Shown one piece after another: positions 1 to 5,385 of a DNA stretch of 6,422 nucleotides (the stretch's first letter is position 1; the number at the start of each line of letters is the position of its first letter). This DNA is from Rubrobacteraceae bacterium. Lineage in GTDB: Bacteria > Actinomycetota > Rubrobacteria > Rubrobacterales > Rubrobacteraceae. The DNA is taken from the NCBI GenBank assembly GCA_013698525.1, contig JACCSM010000184.1, forward strand, positions 1-6,422. The letters are read 5' to 3'. The notes below the pieces were generated by a model. It did not search any database. It saw only the letters and a program-made list of their open reading frames with translations, and had not been told where the DNA came from. Both the position numbers and the translations under genes were made by a program.

Positions 1-25
1 ACTCTCGCGTCCGGAAGGGGCATGC

Positions 26-508
26 ATGAAGAGAACCACGCTGTTGATAGCGTCGATGATGCTAGCGCTGCTGGTAGCCGCAGGGGTGGCCTTGGCCCAG
101 GACGGGGTGCCAAAGGTCTGCAATACCAACTGCTCCGGCACCGACGGCGATGACCAACTCAGCGGTAATGCCAGCGCTAATGTCATAAAGGGCCGAAAGG
201 GTGACGACCGCATAGAAGGGAACCGCGGCAAAGACACCCTCAACGGTAACCCTGGAGCGGACGCCGTTTACGGCGACAACGGTGAGGATAAACTCTACGG
301 CGGAGGCAACAACGACTACGTGCAAGGTGGCTCCAAAAACGACTACATAAGCACGGGTTCGGGCAATGACGCGGTTGCGGCGAAGGACGGCTTCAAGGAC
401 CAGATAGACTGTGGCGGCGGCGGCTATGATCGGGTCTACGTCGACCGCATCGACGTGTTGCACGGGTGTGAGAAGAAGCTAAGTAGGAAGCCGCAACCGC
501 AATTCTAG
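26..508 (+). CDS. Small secreted RTX-type calcium-binding repeat protein
   Basis: This 160-residue protein probably folds as a short calcium-binding beta-roll outside the cell. Residues 1-24 form a Sec signal peptide: K2/R3, a hydrophobic core at 6-21, and an A-L-A cleavage site before Q25. Residues 38 to about 120 carry roughly nine tandem nonapeptides of the GGxGxDxxx type, for example GTDGDDQLSG, RKGDDRIEG, DNGEDKLYG and GSGNDAVAA. Several copies are degenerate, with N or K where glycine is usual. Four cysteines (32, 36, 129, 148) flank the repeat block and could form disulfides. In RTX proteins such repeats bind calcium between turns. Here there is no large toxin or protease domain, and export looks Sec-dependent rather than type I. 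The ATG at 26 has the purine-rich site GGAAGGGG at 13-20 with 5-base spacing; another ATG at 22 is out of frame. The promoter lies outside the window. The physiological role is unknown. Confidence 0.85.
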   Translation: MKRTTLLIASMMLALLVAAGVALAQDGVPKVCNTNCSGTDGDDQLSGNASANVIKGRKGDDRIEGNRGKDTLNGNPGADAVYGDNGEDKLYGGGNNDYVQGGSKNDYISTGSGNDAVAAKDGFKDQIDCGGGGYDRVYVDRIDVLHGCEKKLSRKPQPQF

Positions 509-821
509 TCACTAGCTTTAGCCTCGAGAGCAGGCCTTGCACGGCTGCGAAGTTGGCTACGGATCTTCTTCCTCGTAACGGTTGCCGCCATGCCTGGCAC
601 AGGGTTGTACGCTAGAGTGGAGCTGTGACAACGAGCGCAAGGCAACGGGCCCGGCAAAGCGGGCCGCACCCAACTCCTCGGCGCAGGCCTAGCACTTACG
701 ACGAGGCGCGCCTCAAAAGCGCCACCCCCCCATACCAAATCCCGCCAGCACCAAACTCGCCGCCGCCATCAAGACGGGCGGTCACACGAGCCAAGTACCA
801 CCGGTGGCGCTCGCCTTAGAG
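509..821. other. Intergenic stretch without a convincing gene
   Basis: About 310 bases separate the convergent ends of the calcium-binding protein gene and the - strand exported-protein gene. Short frames exist on both strands (a GTG frame at 625-819 on + and a frame at 505-738 on -). Their products are rich in Arg, Pro and Ala with no domain-like pattern, which is typical of chance frames in GC-rich DNA. A 10-bp palindrome (CCACCGGTGG, 798-807) lies near the 3' end of the - strand gene. No stem followed by a T-run is present for either gene. No tRNA or other RNA was recognised. Confidence 0.6.
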
Positions 822-1613
822 TTAGTCATCATCGTCATCAGCCGCCGGCTTGCGAACGGTAGTCCCCTCAGGAGTCAACACATAACCGTCGCTAGCCGGG
901 TCGGTCGAATAGAACATCACACCCTCTAAGCTCATTTCATTTTCCTCGAAGTTCGTGAAATCGAACTTACCCCCACTCAGCGAGATACCATCTCCCACAT
1001 GACCGTCCGGATTAGCAAGATGTGGGTGCTTCTTAAGGACTTGGGGCATAAGACACCAGGCAACGAGGGTACCCTCTCCTTGGTTCTCGAGGCTCACCCT
1101 GAGCGTCAGAAACCCTGAGAAGGAAGCCGATCCAGGGGGTCCCTGCCACCCTTTCTCCTTGAAATCCGGTCCCATCCCCCACCAACCACTGAATTGCTCG
1201 AACGATCTAAAGCCGGTTACTCGCCATGATCCCTGTGCTTTGACCGCTCCCGAGGAGCCCTTAATAGTATAGTGACCACCGCCCTTAGCGATATCGTTCT
1301 TTGGGTTCCACCCTCCCTTACCTGAGAGGGTGACCTCGGAGCCATTCGGCGCTTTGGCAGAGGGTTTGCCATTGGAGTGATACCTGACCCCATCGGGGTT
1401 GTTCGGATCGCCAAGCAGTTGGTAATGAGTGAAAAAGAAAGTGTAAGGCAGCTCTTTTTGGACCGCCGCATTGGACGGCCCTATGCTGCTACTCAGCGCC
1501 AGCGTGAGCAACAGTGCTGCCACCGCCATCACCAGCGCAGCCGCCACAGCCAGCAGTTTCCTTCGCCCCTCTCGCCTCTCCGGTGTGCGCCGTATGTTGG
1601 TTGAAGCCTGCAT
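822..1613 (-). CDS. Uncharacterised exported or membrane-anchored protein
   Basis: This is a 263-residue protein that I do not recognise as a named family. An Arg-rich N-terminus (residues 8-18, with several R and K) precedes a long hydrophobic segment at about 20-42. That segment acts either as a signal peptide, with possible cleavage near S-N-A-A at 47-50, or as an uncleaved anchor. The rest (about 50-250) is rich in Gly, Ser, aromatic residues and alternating hydrophobic positions, suggesting a mostly beta extracellular domain. One stretch is Trp/Gly-rich (SGWWGMGPDFKEKGWQGPPG), and there is a single Cys in the LVAWCLMP segment. The protein ends in five consecutive Asp residues. The ATG at 1613 is well supported: GGAGGTGA lies at 1627-1620 with 6-base spacing, and a promoter candidate lies further upstream. 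It is transcribed away from the oxidoreductase gene. A surface or cell-envelope role is inference only. Confidence 0.75.
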   Translation of the reverse strand: MQASTNIRRTPERREGRRKLLAVAAALVMAVAALLLTLALSSSIGPSNAAVQKELPYTFFFTHYQLLGDPNNPDGVRYHSNGKPSAKAPNGSEVTLSGKGGWNPKNDIAKGGGHYTIKGSSGAVKAQGSWRVTGFRSFEQFSGWWGMGPDFKEKGWQGPPGSASFSGFLTLRVSLENQGEGTLVAWCLMPQVLKKHPHLANPDGHVGDGISLSGGKFDFTNFEENEMSLEGVMFYSTDPASDGYVLTPEGTTVRKPAADDDDD

Positions 1614-1655
1614 CCCCGGTCACCTCCAGCATTTACCCTTTCCCTTGTAACGGGT

Positions 1656-1684
1656 AGCATATACCCATGCGGGGGCACATGCAA
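1656..1684 (-). promoter_or_regulatory. Candidate sigma-70-type promoter for the exported-protein gene
   Basis: On the - strand, TTGCAT (1684-1679) and TATGCT (1661-1656) are separated by exactly 17 bases. They match the -35 and -10 consensus at four of six positions each. The expected transcription start near 1649 gives a leader of about 35 bases, containing the strong ribosome site GGAGGTGA at 1627-1620. Spacing and position fit the - strand gene starting at 1613. There is no experimental support, and the hexamers are moderate matches. Confidence 0.45.
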
Positions 1685-1729
1685 TTTTTGGCACAAGTAT
1701 AGATTGCTTGGGCCTTGAGGGAGACCGCC

Positions 1730-1772
1730 CTCATTCACCCGAGTGCGTGGAAGGCAAATTCGCCGAAGTTCT
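1730..1772 (+). repeat. Dispersed repeat, copy A
   Basis: This segment contains TTCACCCGAGTGCG followed by GGAAGG and a short dyad, AAATTCG-C-CGAAGTT (1756-1770), with one mismatch between its arms. Bases 1734-1760 match 5749-5775 (copy B) at 23 of 27 positions. Bases 1733-1769 match 3310-3346 (copy C) at 28 of 37 positions. All three copies have the same orientation. Copy A lies in front of the FAD oxidoreductase gene, inside what would be a spurious N-terminal extension of that protein. Confidence 0.6.
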
Positions 1773-1828
1773 CTCTCCGCGACCTTCCAAGAGTACGAAG
1801 GTACGTAGGTCTGGGATCTGCTATTGTG

Positions 1829-1866
1829 CCCAACGTAGCACAAGGGTTCTATCATGCTACGTTGGG
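1829..1866. promoter_or_regulatory. Perfect 12-bp inverted repeat before the oxidoreductase gene
   Basis: CCCAACGTAGCA at 1829-1840 and TGCTACGTTGGG at 1855-1866 are exact reverse complements separated by 14 bases. The centre-to-centre distance is 26 bases. The right arm ends immediately before the ribosome site AAAGGA (1868-1873) of the oxidoreductase gene. A TATCAT hexamer (1850-1855) falls at the end of the loop, but no good -35 lies at the right distance. The structure could be an operator for a dimeric regulator or a leader hairpin affecting translation. The sequence alone does not decide between them. Confidence 0.6.
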
Positions 1867-1882
1867 GAAAGGACGACGCGTT

Positions 1883-3295
1883 ATGGTGGATCGGCAAGAC
1901 GCCCTAGGGTTGCCCTCAACCAAGCCCCTAGATGAGGCGGACATCCAAGGGTTTGCGGCTGCCCTTCGGGGCGACCTGATACGCCCTGAGGACGACCGCT
2001 ACGGCGCCGCTAGGGCGGTCTTCAACGCCATGGTGGATCGACGTCCGGCCCTGATCGTCCGCTGCGCGAGCGTAGCCGACGTGATGATGGGGGTCGAGTT
2101 CGCCCGGTCTCACGATCTGCCGTTATCCATCCATGGCGGGGGACACAGCGTCGCTGGCAAGGCGGTATGCGACGGGGGCCTGATGCTCGACCTTTCGTCC
2201 ATGAAGGGCATCCGCGTCGATCCCGTCAGGCGTACCGCCGAAGCCCAAGGGGGGCTCACATTGGGCGAGTTCGACCACGAGACGCAGGCGTTCGGGTTGG
2301 CGACCACCCTCGGTGTCGTCTCGGTGACCGGTATAGCGGGTCTAACGCTCGGGGGTGGCCTCGGCTGGCTAAACGGCTTGCACGGCCTCGCCTGCGACAA
2401 CCTCATCTCGGCCGAGGTGGTTACGGCCGACGGCCGACTCTTGAGGGCGACAGAGGAAGAGAACGAGGACCTCTTCTGGGGCATCCGGGGAGGGGGAGGC
2501 AACTTCGGCGTTGTGACCTCCTTCGGATACCGGCTGCACCCGGTTTCGACGGTGCTGGCCGGAGGGCTGTCCTACCCGCTAGCCAAGGCCCACGAGGTCC
2601 TCCGCTTCTACCACGAGTTTGCCAGCGGGTGTCCCGACGAGCTCTCGACCACCGCTTCGCTGGGCGTAACGCCCGACGGCGTGATCGGCGTCTCGGTGTG
2701 CTACTGCGGGCCCCTCGAGGAGGGAGAGCGGGTGCTTCGTCCCCTGCGGGAGTTCGGCTCGCCGCTGGCTGATAACATCGAGCCCATGGCCTACACCACG
2801 CTCCAGAACTCCCCCGACGCGGGCTTCCCGCCAGGACGGCGCCACTACTGGAAGTCGAGCTACCTCAAGGAGCTAGGCGAGGAGGCCATCGAGATCATGG
2901 CCGAGTACGTCTCCGAGATGCCCTCGCCGGCCACGGGCGTTGGCCTCCAACAGATGCACGGGGTGGCAAGCCGCGTGGATCCGACGGCGACGGCCTTCCC
3001 GCACAGGGACGAGCACTACGACTTCCTGATCCTCTCGCAGTGGGCCGACCCGGCGGAGTCGGAGAGGAACGTCGAGTGGACGCGCTCGTTGTTCGAGGCG
3101 ATGGAGCCCTTCTTCGGGGAAGGCGTCTACGTGAACAACCTCGGGGACGAAGGGGAGGATCGAGTGAGGGCGGCATACGGCGCCAACTACGAGCGGCTGC
3201 TGGATCTCAAGGGCAAGTACGACCCTACCAATCTCTTCCGCCTAAACCAGAACATACCACCGCCCACCGAAGCCGCTAGCAGCCCAGTTTCGTAG
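1883..3295 (+). CDS. FAD-binding oxidoreductase, berberine-bridge (BBE) family
   Basis: This is a 470-residue flavoprotein oxidase or dehydrogenase, the usual length for bacterial BBE-like proteins. The PCMH-type FAD domain spans about 30-220. It contains PALIVRC at 55-61 and the flavin-attachment loop SIHGGGHSVAG at 82-92, where H88 is the expected 8-alpha-histidyl FAD site. A glycine-rich LTLGGGLGWL segment follows, then DLFWGIRGGGGNFGVV. The second, cysteinyl, FAD link of plant BBE and some bacterial oxidases appears absent, because no Cys lies in the segment before GGGLGW. The C-terminal BBE motif NYERLLDLKGKYDPTNLF leads to NQNIPP at 455-460. No signal peptide or Tat motif is seen, so the protein is probably cytoplasmic. 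The substrate is unknown; relatives oxidise sugars, alkaloids or polyketides. The frame is open upstream to 1715, but that extension runs through repeat copy A and the inverted repeat. The ATG at 1883, with AAAGGA at 1868-1873, is preferred. Confidence 0.9.
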   Translation: MVDRQDALGLPSTKPLDEADIQGFAAALRGDLIRPEDDRYGAARAVFNAMVDRRPALIVRCASVADVMMGVEFARSHDLPLSIHGGGHSVAGKAVCDGGLMLDLSSMKGIRVDPVRRTAEAQGGLTLGEFDHETQAFGLATTLGVVSVTGIAGLTLGGGLGWLNGLHGLACDNLISAEVVTADGRLLRATEEENEDLFWGIRGGGGNFGVVTSFGYRLHPVSTVLAGGLSYPLAKAHEVLRFYHEFASGCPDELSTTASLGVTPDGVIGVSVCYCGPLEEGERVLRPLREFGSPLADNIEPMAYTTLQNSPDAGFPPGRRHYWKSSYLKELGEEAIEIMAEYVSEMPSPATGVGLQQMHGVASRVDPTATAFPHRDEHYDFLILSQWADPAESERNVEWTRSLFEAMEPFFGEGVYVNNLGDEGEDRVRAAYGANYERLLDLKGKYDPTNLFRLNQNIPPPTEAASSPVS

Positions 3296-3309
3296 GGCCA
3301 GAACACCCT

Positions 3310-3346
3310 ATTCACCCAACCTCGTAGAAGGCGGATTCTCCGACGT
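3310..3346 (+). repeat. Dispersed repeat, copy C
   Basis: Bases 3310-3346 match copy A (1733-1769) at 28 of 37 positions without gaps, and 3311-3337 match copy B (5749-5775) at 20 of 27. Conserved blocks are ATTCACCC, GAAGGC, ATTC and CCGA. On the - strand this copy supplies the last codons and the stop of the decayed LtrA gene, which reads FYEVG and then stop. It lies 14 bases beyond the oxidoreductase stop codon, so that gene has a copy on each side. Confidence 0.5.
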
Positions 3347-3905
3347 GAGAGAGAGTCTGCTTGACGCCGAGGGCTACGAAGATGATCCCTGCCACCATCG
3401 GCAGGTGCAGGTAGCTGTAGCAGTCTCGCGCCAGCCTCGCCCGCTCCTCTCCCTGCGCCTCTGAGAGCCTGTGCTCGGCGGTTAGCATGACGAGGTCGAA
3501 GTATGCCCACCACAGGGCCGCTGCGAGCGCGATCCCAACCACGACGGCGGCGAGTACTCCCATCCCGAGCGCCAGTCCCGAGACCCCAACGCCAGCAGCC
3601 ACTATCGACTCGCCCAACGCTATGATCACCACGAGGCCGTGGCGCTCGGCGAAGTGCCCAGCATGGATCCTGAAGCCCGAGACCCCACGGACGACCGCGA
3701 CTCCGTAGCTGACCGCGAGCGCCACAGCCCAGAGCGCGCCCTGGGCTTATCCGTCGAGGAAGCCGGTTACCTGGGAGAGGGCGAAGACGAAGACAAGGTC
3801 GAAGAACAGTTCGAGGGGTGTGACACGCTGTTCGTAGGAGTCTCCGCCCTCCGCCTCTACCTGCGCCGCGCCGATGGGCGAGTGCTCAGGTCGCAGGACG
3901 GGTGA
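3312..3905 (-). pseudogene. ltrA: Low-temperature-requirement protein A (LtrA) family, internally deleted remnant
   Basis: Read on the - strand, the 5' part (about 3840-3750) encodes EQRVTPLELFFDLVFVFALS, the hallmark N-terminus of LtrA-family membrane proteins. After FLDG comes an in-frame TAA at 3749-3747. The same frame then resumes with ALWAVALAVSYG and the family signature HFAERHGLVVIIALGESIV, followed by hydrophobic helices and HLPMVAGIIFVALGVKQTL. LtrA proteins are usually about 350-400 residues; fewer than 200 are represented here. A block between the first helix and the HFAERHG region is missing. The 3' end stops early (ESAFYEVG) inside repeat copy C, losing the final helices. A GTG at 3725 could start a 137-residue product, but no ribosome site was identified for it. 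The 5' end overlaps the hydrolase remnant. Decay is clear from the missing block, the stop and the lost end. The original function, a membrane protein linked to low-temperature growth in Listeria, is known only from the family. Confidence 0.8.
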
Positions 3906-4104
3906 TGGCGTGCTCAGTGGCCCATGCCAGGGCGTAGTCTGCGACCTCCTCCCAGCCGTCCTGTCCGACGATGTAGTGGGAGCGTCCCTCGAACTCCTTG
4001 TAGTCTGTGACCGTCTTTGCGTGGCGGTAGTGCTCGACCCACTTCTCCCAGCTGCGGGGGGTCATCCAGAAGCCGTGGATGAGGACGATGGTGTCTGGGG
4101 CGGC
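3886..4104 (-). pseudogene. Alpha/beta hydrolase remnant: N- and C-terminal ends fused
   Basis: The - strand frame from about 4104 reads APDTIVLIHGFWMTPRSWEK and then WVEHY. This is the start of an alpha/beta hydrolase, with the HG oxyanion-hole loop after the first strand. It continues directly with AKTVTDYKEFEGRSHY and GQDGWEEVADYALAWATEHA, the C-terminal end of the same family, where the His in GRSHY is the expected catalytic histidine. The stop is TGA at 3888-3886. Full-length members are typically about 260-290 residues; about 70 remain. The nucleophile elbow (GxSxG) and the acidic residue of the triad are gone. The fusion lies near CACTAC at 4032-4027, where both parental segments could carry His-Tyr codons, so a microhomology deletion is plausible. 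No start codon or ribosome site of its own is visible, because the 5' end abuts the LuxR-type fragment in a different frame. This is certainly not an active hydrolase. Confidence 0.8.
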
Positions 4105-4633
4105 TGGCCACGAGCACGACTATCGGCTCGTGCTCGACGCGCCGAGCGACGAAGGCGAGCACGCCGGCGGTGGAGCTATCGAACCAATGCGCGTCGTCGG
4201 CGACAACCACAAGCGGCACACGCTCGGCGACCTCGGAGAGCAACTCCAGCACGGCGAGCGCGATCAGGAATCGGTCAGGCGCCTCCTCCTCCGTCATGCC
4301 GAAGGCAGCCAAGAGTGCCGTCCGCTGCGGTGCGGGCAGGCGGTCGACCTCACCGAGCACCGGCAGCATGAGCTGGTGCAACCCTGCGAACGGCAGCTGC
4401 GTCTCGGACTGCACCCCGGTCGCGTGCAGCACCTGCATACCCACATCCTCCGCGCGCCGGCCGGCCGCCGCCAGCAGGGTGGACTTGCCGATGCCCTCCT
4501 CGCCCCGTACGAGCAGCGCCGCACCACGCTCTTGAACCCTGTCGACCAGCCCGTAGAGCTGGGACAGCTCGCGCTCGCGACCGAAGATGGGGCCCTCACC
4601 GGCGCCGTGCGTGGCGATCCGCGACGTTGTCAT
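4097..4633 (-). pseudogene. LuxR/MalT-type ATPase regulator, 3'-truncated N-terminal fragment
   Basis: From the ATG at 4633 the - strand encodes about 179 residues of the N-terminal ATPase module of large LuxR-family (LAL-type) transcriptional regulators. FGRERELSQL leads into Walker A, GEEGIGKST at residues 44-52. The family segment GVQSETQLPFAGLHQLMLPV follows, then LVVVADDAHWFD at 141-152 as Walker B. Similarity ends around VVLVASRP at 4111-4097. The frame stays open to 3914, but only by reading the hydrolase remnant out of frame. Full-length members have roughly 900 residues, with TPR-like repeats and a C-terminal LuxR helix-turn-helix. All of that is missing, so this cannot be a working DNA-binding regulator. 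A GTG at 4666 is an alternative start. The ATG is preferred because family proteins begin close to the GRERE segment. Neither start has a clear ribosome site. A free ATP-binding fragment could still be made. Confidence 0.75.
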
Positions 4634-4851
4634 GCCAGTAACAATTGTAGCCGCCTCGCCGATCACTGCGCCAGCCCCGAATCAGCACGGTCGGATGAGG
4701 TAGGCCAGACCAAGAGCGGCTCCCGGTGGAAGGCGTTCTTTCGGAAACCTTGAGACGGAGGCGCCAGGATCGATACGTGAGTCTCAAAACACCCAGTCGT
4801 TCAGGCTTCGCTTCCGTGCCTTGCTTACAGAGGGTGGTAACCGAAGAGTCC

Positions 4852-4900
4852 AACTTCACAGAGTCTGAAGTTCGCCTGTGGAGCGTTCGGCGAAGTTCGG
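4852..4900. repeat. AACTTC/GAAGTT dyad cluster upstream of the receiver gene
   Basis: AACTTCA (4852-4858) and TGAAGTT (4866-4872) form a perfect 7-bp inverted repeat with a 7-base loop. Just downstream, GTTCGG occurs twice with a 10-base period (4885 and 4895), the second within CGAAGTTCGGAGA. A closely related dyad, AACTTCG/CGAAGTT, occurs in repeat copy B (5781-5800), and a near-dyad occurs in copy A. This may be a diverged member of the same repeat family or a regulator-binding cluster before the operon. Confidence 0.45.
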
Positions 4901-4920
4901 AGACATCCACGGCTCCGAAG

Positions 4921-4949
4921 GTGACTTCCGGACGCCTCGTGGGTATATA
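4921..4949 (+). promoter_or_regulatory. Candidate promoter of the receiver operon
   Basis: GTGACT (4921-4926) and TATATA (4944-4949) are separated by 17 bases, resembling -35 and -10 elements with four and five of six consensus bases. A start near 4956 would give a leader of about 34 bases before the ATG at 4990. The dyads at 4852-4900 would lie just upstream of the -35, a usual position for an activator. Confidence 0.4.
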
Positions 4950-4989
4950 CGCCGGTGAGAGCGAGAGTCAGGAGAACGGGGGCAAGCAG

Positions 4990-5385
4990 ATGGCACTCAT
5001 CCTGTTCGTGGAGTATCACGCCACGTTCCGCCAGGCCGCCTCCTACCTGATGGACCAAGAGTCGGACCTCGAGGTGGTGGCCCAAGGCGGCTCAGTGGCC
5101 GAAGGACGCGAAAAGTTGGCCGAGGGCGGCATAGATGCCGCCATAGTGGACATCCCCCTCCCCGACGAAGGTGCCGAGGAGATGGTCCGCGACCTGCATC
5201 GGGCCAACCCCGCCGTACCGGTGTTGGTGATGACCCATATAGAGGAGTGGGACGTCCACGAGAGGTTCCTCGAAGCGGGAGCCGCCGAGGTGCTCCCCAA
5301 GGACGTTCCCTTTAGGGAGGTCCTCGCCGCCGTGAGGAGGCTCGGACACCAGGGACAGGGTGAGAACGCGACATGCGGATCCTGA
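4990..5385 (+). CDS. Stand-alone response-regulator receiver domain with altered acidic pocket
   Basis: This is a 131-residue CheY-like receiver with no output domain. It begins MALILFVEYHATFRQAASYL, matching the VEDH-x-x-FR start of actinobacterial NarL/LuxR-type regulators, but the second acidic residue is tyrosine (Y9 after E8). The phospho-acceptor is predicted as D54 in AIVDIPLPDEG. T82 (LVMTH) and K104 (VLPKD) occupy the conserved switch positions. The acidic change could weaken magnesium binding and phosphorylation. NarL-type relatives have about 210-220 residues with a C-terminal helix-turn-helix; here the protein ends soon after the fifth helix. The ATG at 4990 fits the domain edge. 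Ribosome-site candidates are weak: GGGGGC at 4978-4983, or AGGAG at 4970-4974, which is rather far. The stop overlaps the next gene by 13 bases, implying co-translation. It probably acts by protein-protein contact, perhaps with its partner. The partner role is inference. Confidence 0.85.
   Translation: MALILFVEYHATFRQAASYLMDQESDLEVVAQGGSVAEGREKLAEGGIDAAIVDIPLPDEGAEEMVRDLHRANPAVPVLVMTHIEEWDVHERFLEAGAAEVLPKDVPFREVLAAVRRLGHQGQGENATCGS

Larger units (their letters stand above)
4667..4989. other. Divergent intergenic region with dyads upstream of the receiver gene
   Basis: About 320 bases lie between the LuxR-type fragment and the receiver gene. The receiver frame is open upstream to 4726, but that extension is Arg/Ser/Thr-rich and unlike a receiver. 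Visible structure includes TTGAGAC (4750-4756) with GTCTCAA (4781-4787) as a 7-bp inverted repeat with a 24-base gap, an AACTTCA/TGAAGTT dyad (4852-4872), tandem GTTCGG at 4885-4890 and 4895-4900, and a promoter candidate at 4921-4949. No gene was recognised. Confidence 0.6.

Noticed and set aside
595..615. TGGCAC-AGGG-TTGT resembling a sigma-54 promoter
   Set aside because: Actinobacteria generally lack sigma-54, the match is partial, and no credible gene follows.
625..819. GTG-started 64-residue frame, Arg/Pro-rich
   Set aside because: Its composition is typical of a chance GC-rich frame, with no domain pattern and only a weak purine stretch upstream.
1715..1882. TTG-initiated N-terminal extension of the FAD oxidoreductase
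   Set aside because: It runs through dispersed repeat copy A and the 12-bp inverted repeat, has no family similarity and no better ribosome site. The ATG at 1883 gives the usual protein length.
1529..1897. - strand 122-residue frame and the related-looking - strand frame 5436-5813
   Set aside because: Their resemblance (ICLPRTRV versus IYLPRARV) comes from repeat copies A and B on the complementary strand. There is no independent coding evidence.
2167..2772. 201-residue + strand frame and several - strand frames inside the oxidoreductase gene
   Set aside because: These are Arg-rich shadow frames of a GC-rich gene that has full family motifs in its own frame.
3293..3310. TAGGG / CCCTA 5-bp stem after the oxidoreductase stop as a terminator
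   Set aside because: The stem is too short, has no T-run, and overlaps repeat copy C.
3914..4096. C-terminal 60 residues of the 250-residue - strand frame as part of the LuxR-type protein
   Set aside because: This stretch is the hydrolase remnant read out of frame. The His/Arg/Pro-rich product has no family resemblance, while the other frame gives clear hydrolase segments.
4726..4989. 88-residue N-terminal extension of the receiver protein
   Set aside because: Receiver domains start right at the MALILFVE strand. The extension is low-complexity Arg/Ser/Thr and covers dyads and a promoter candidate.
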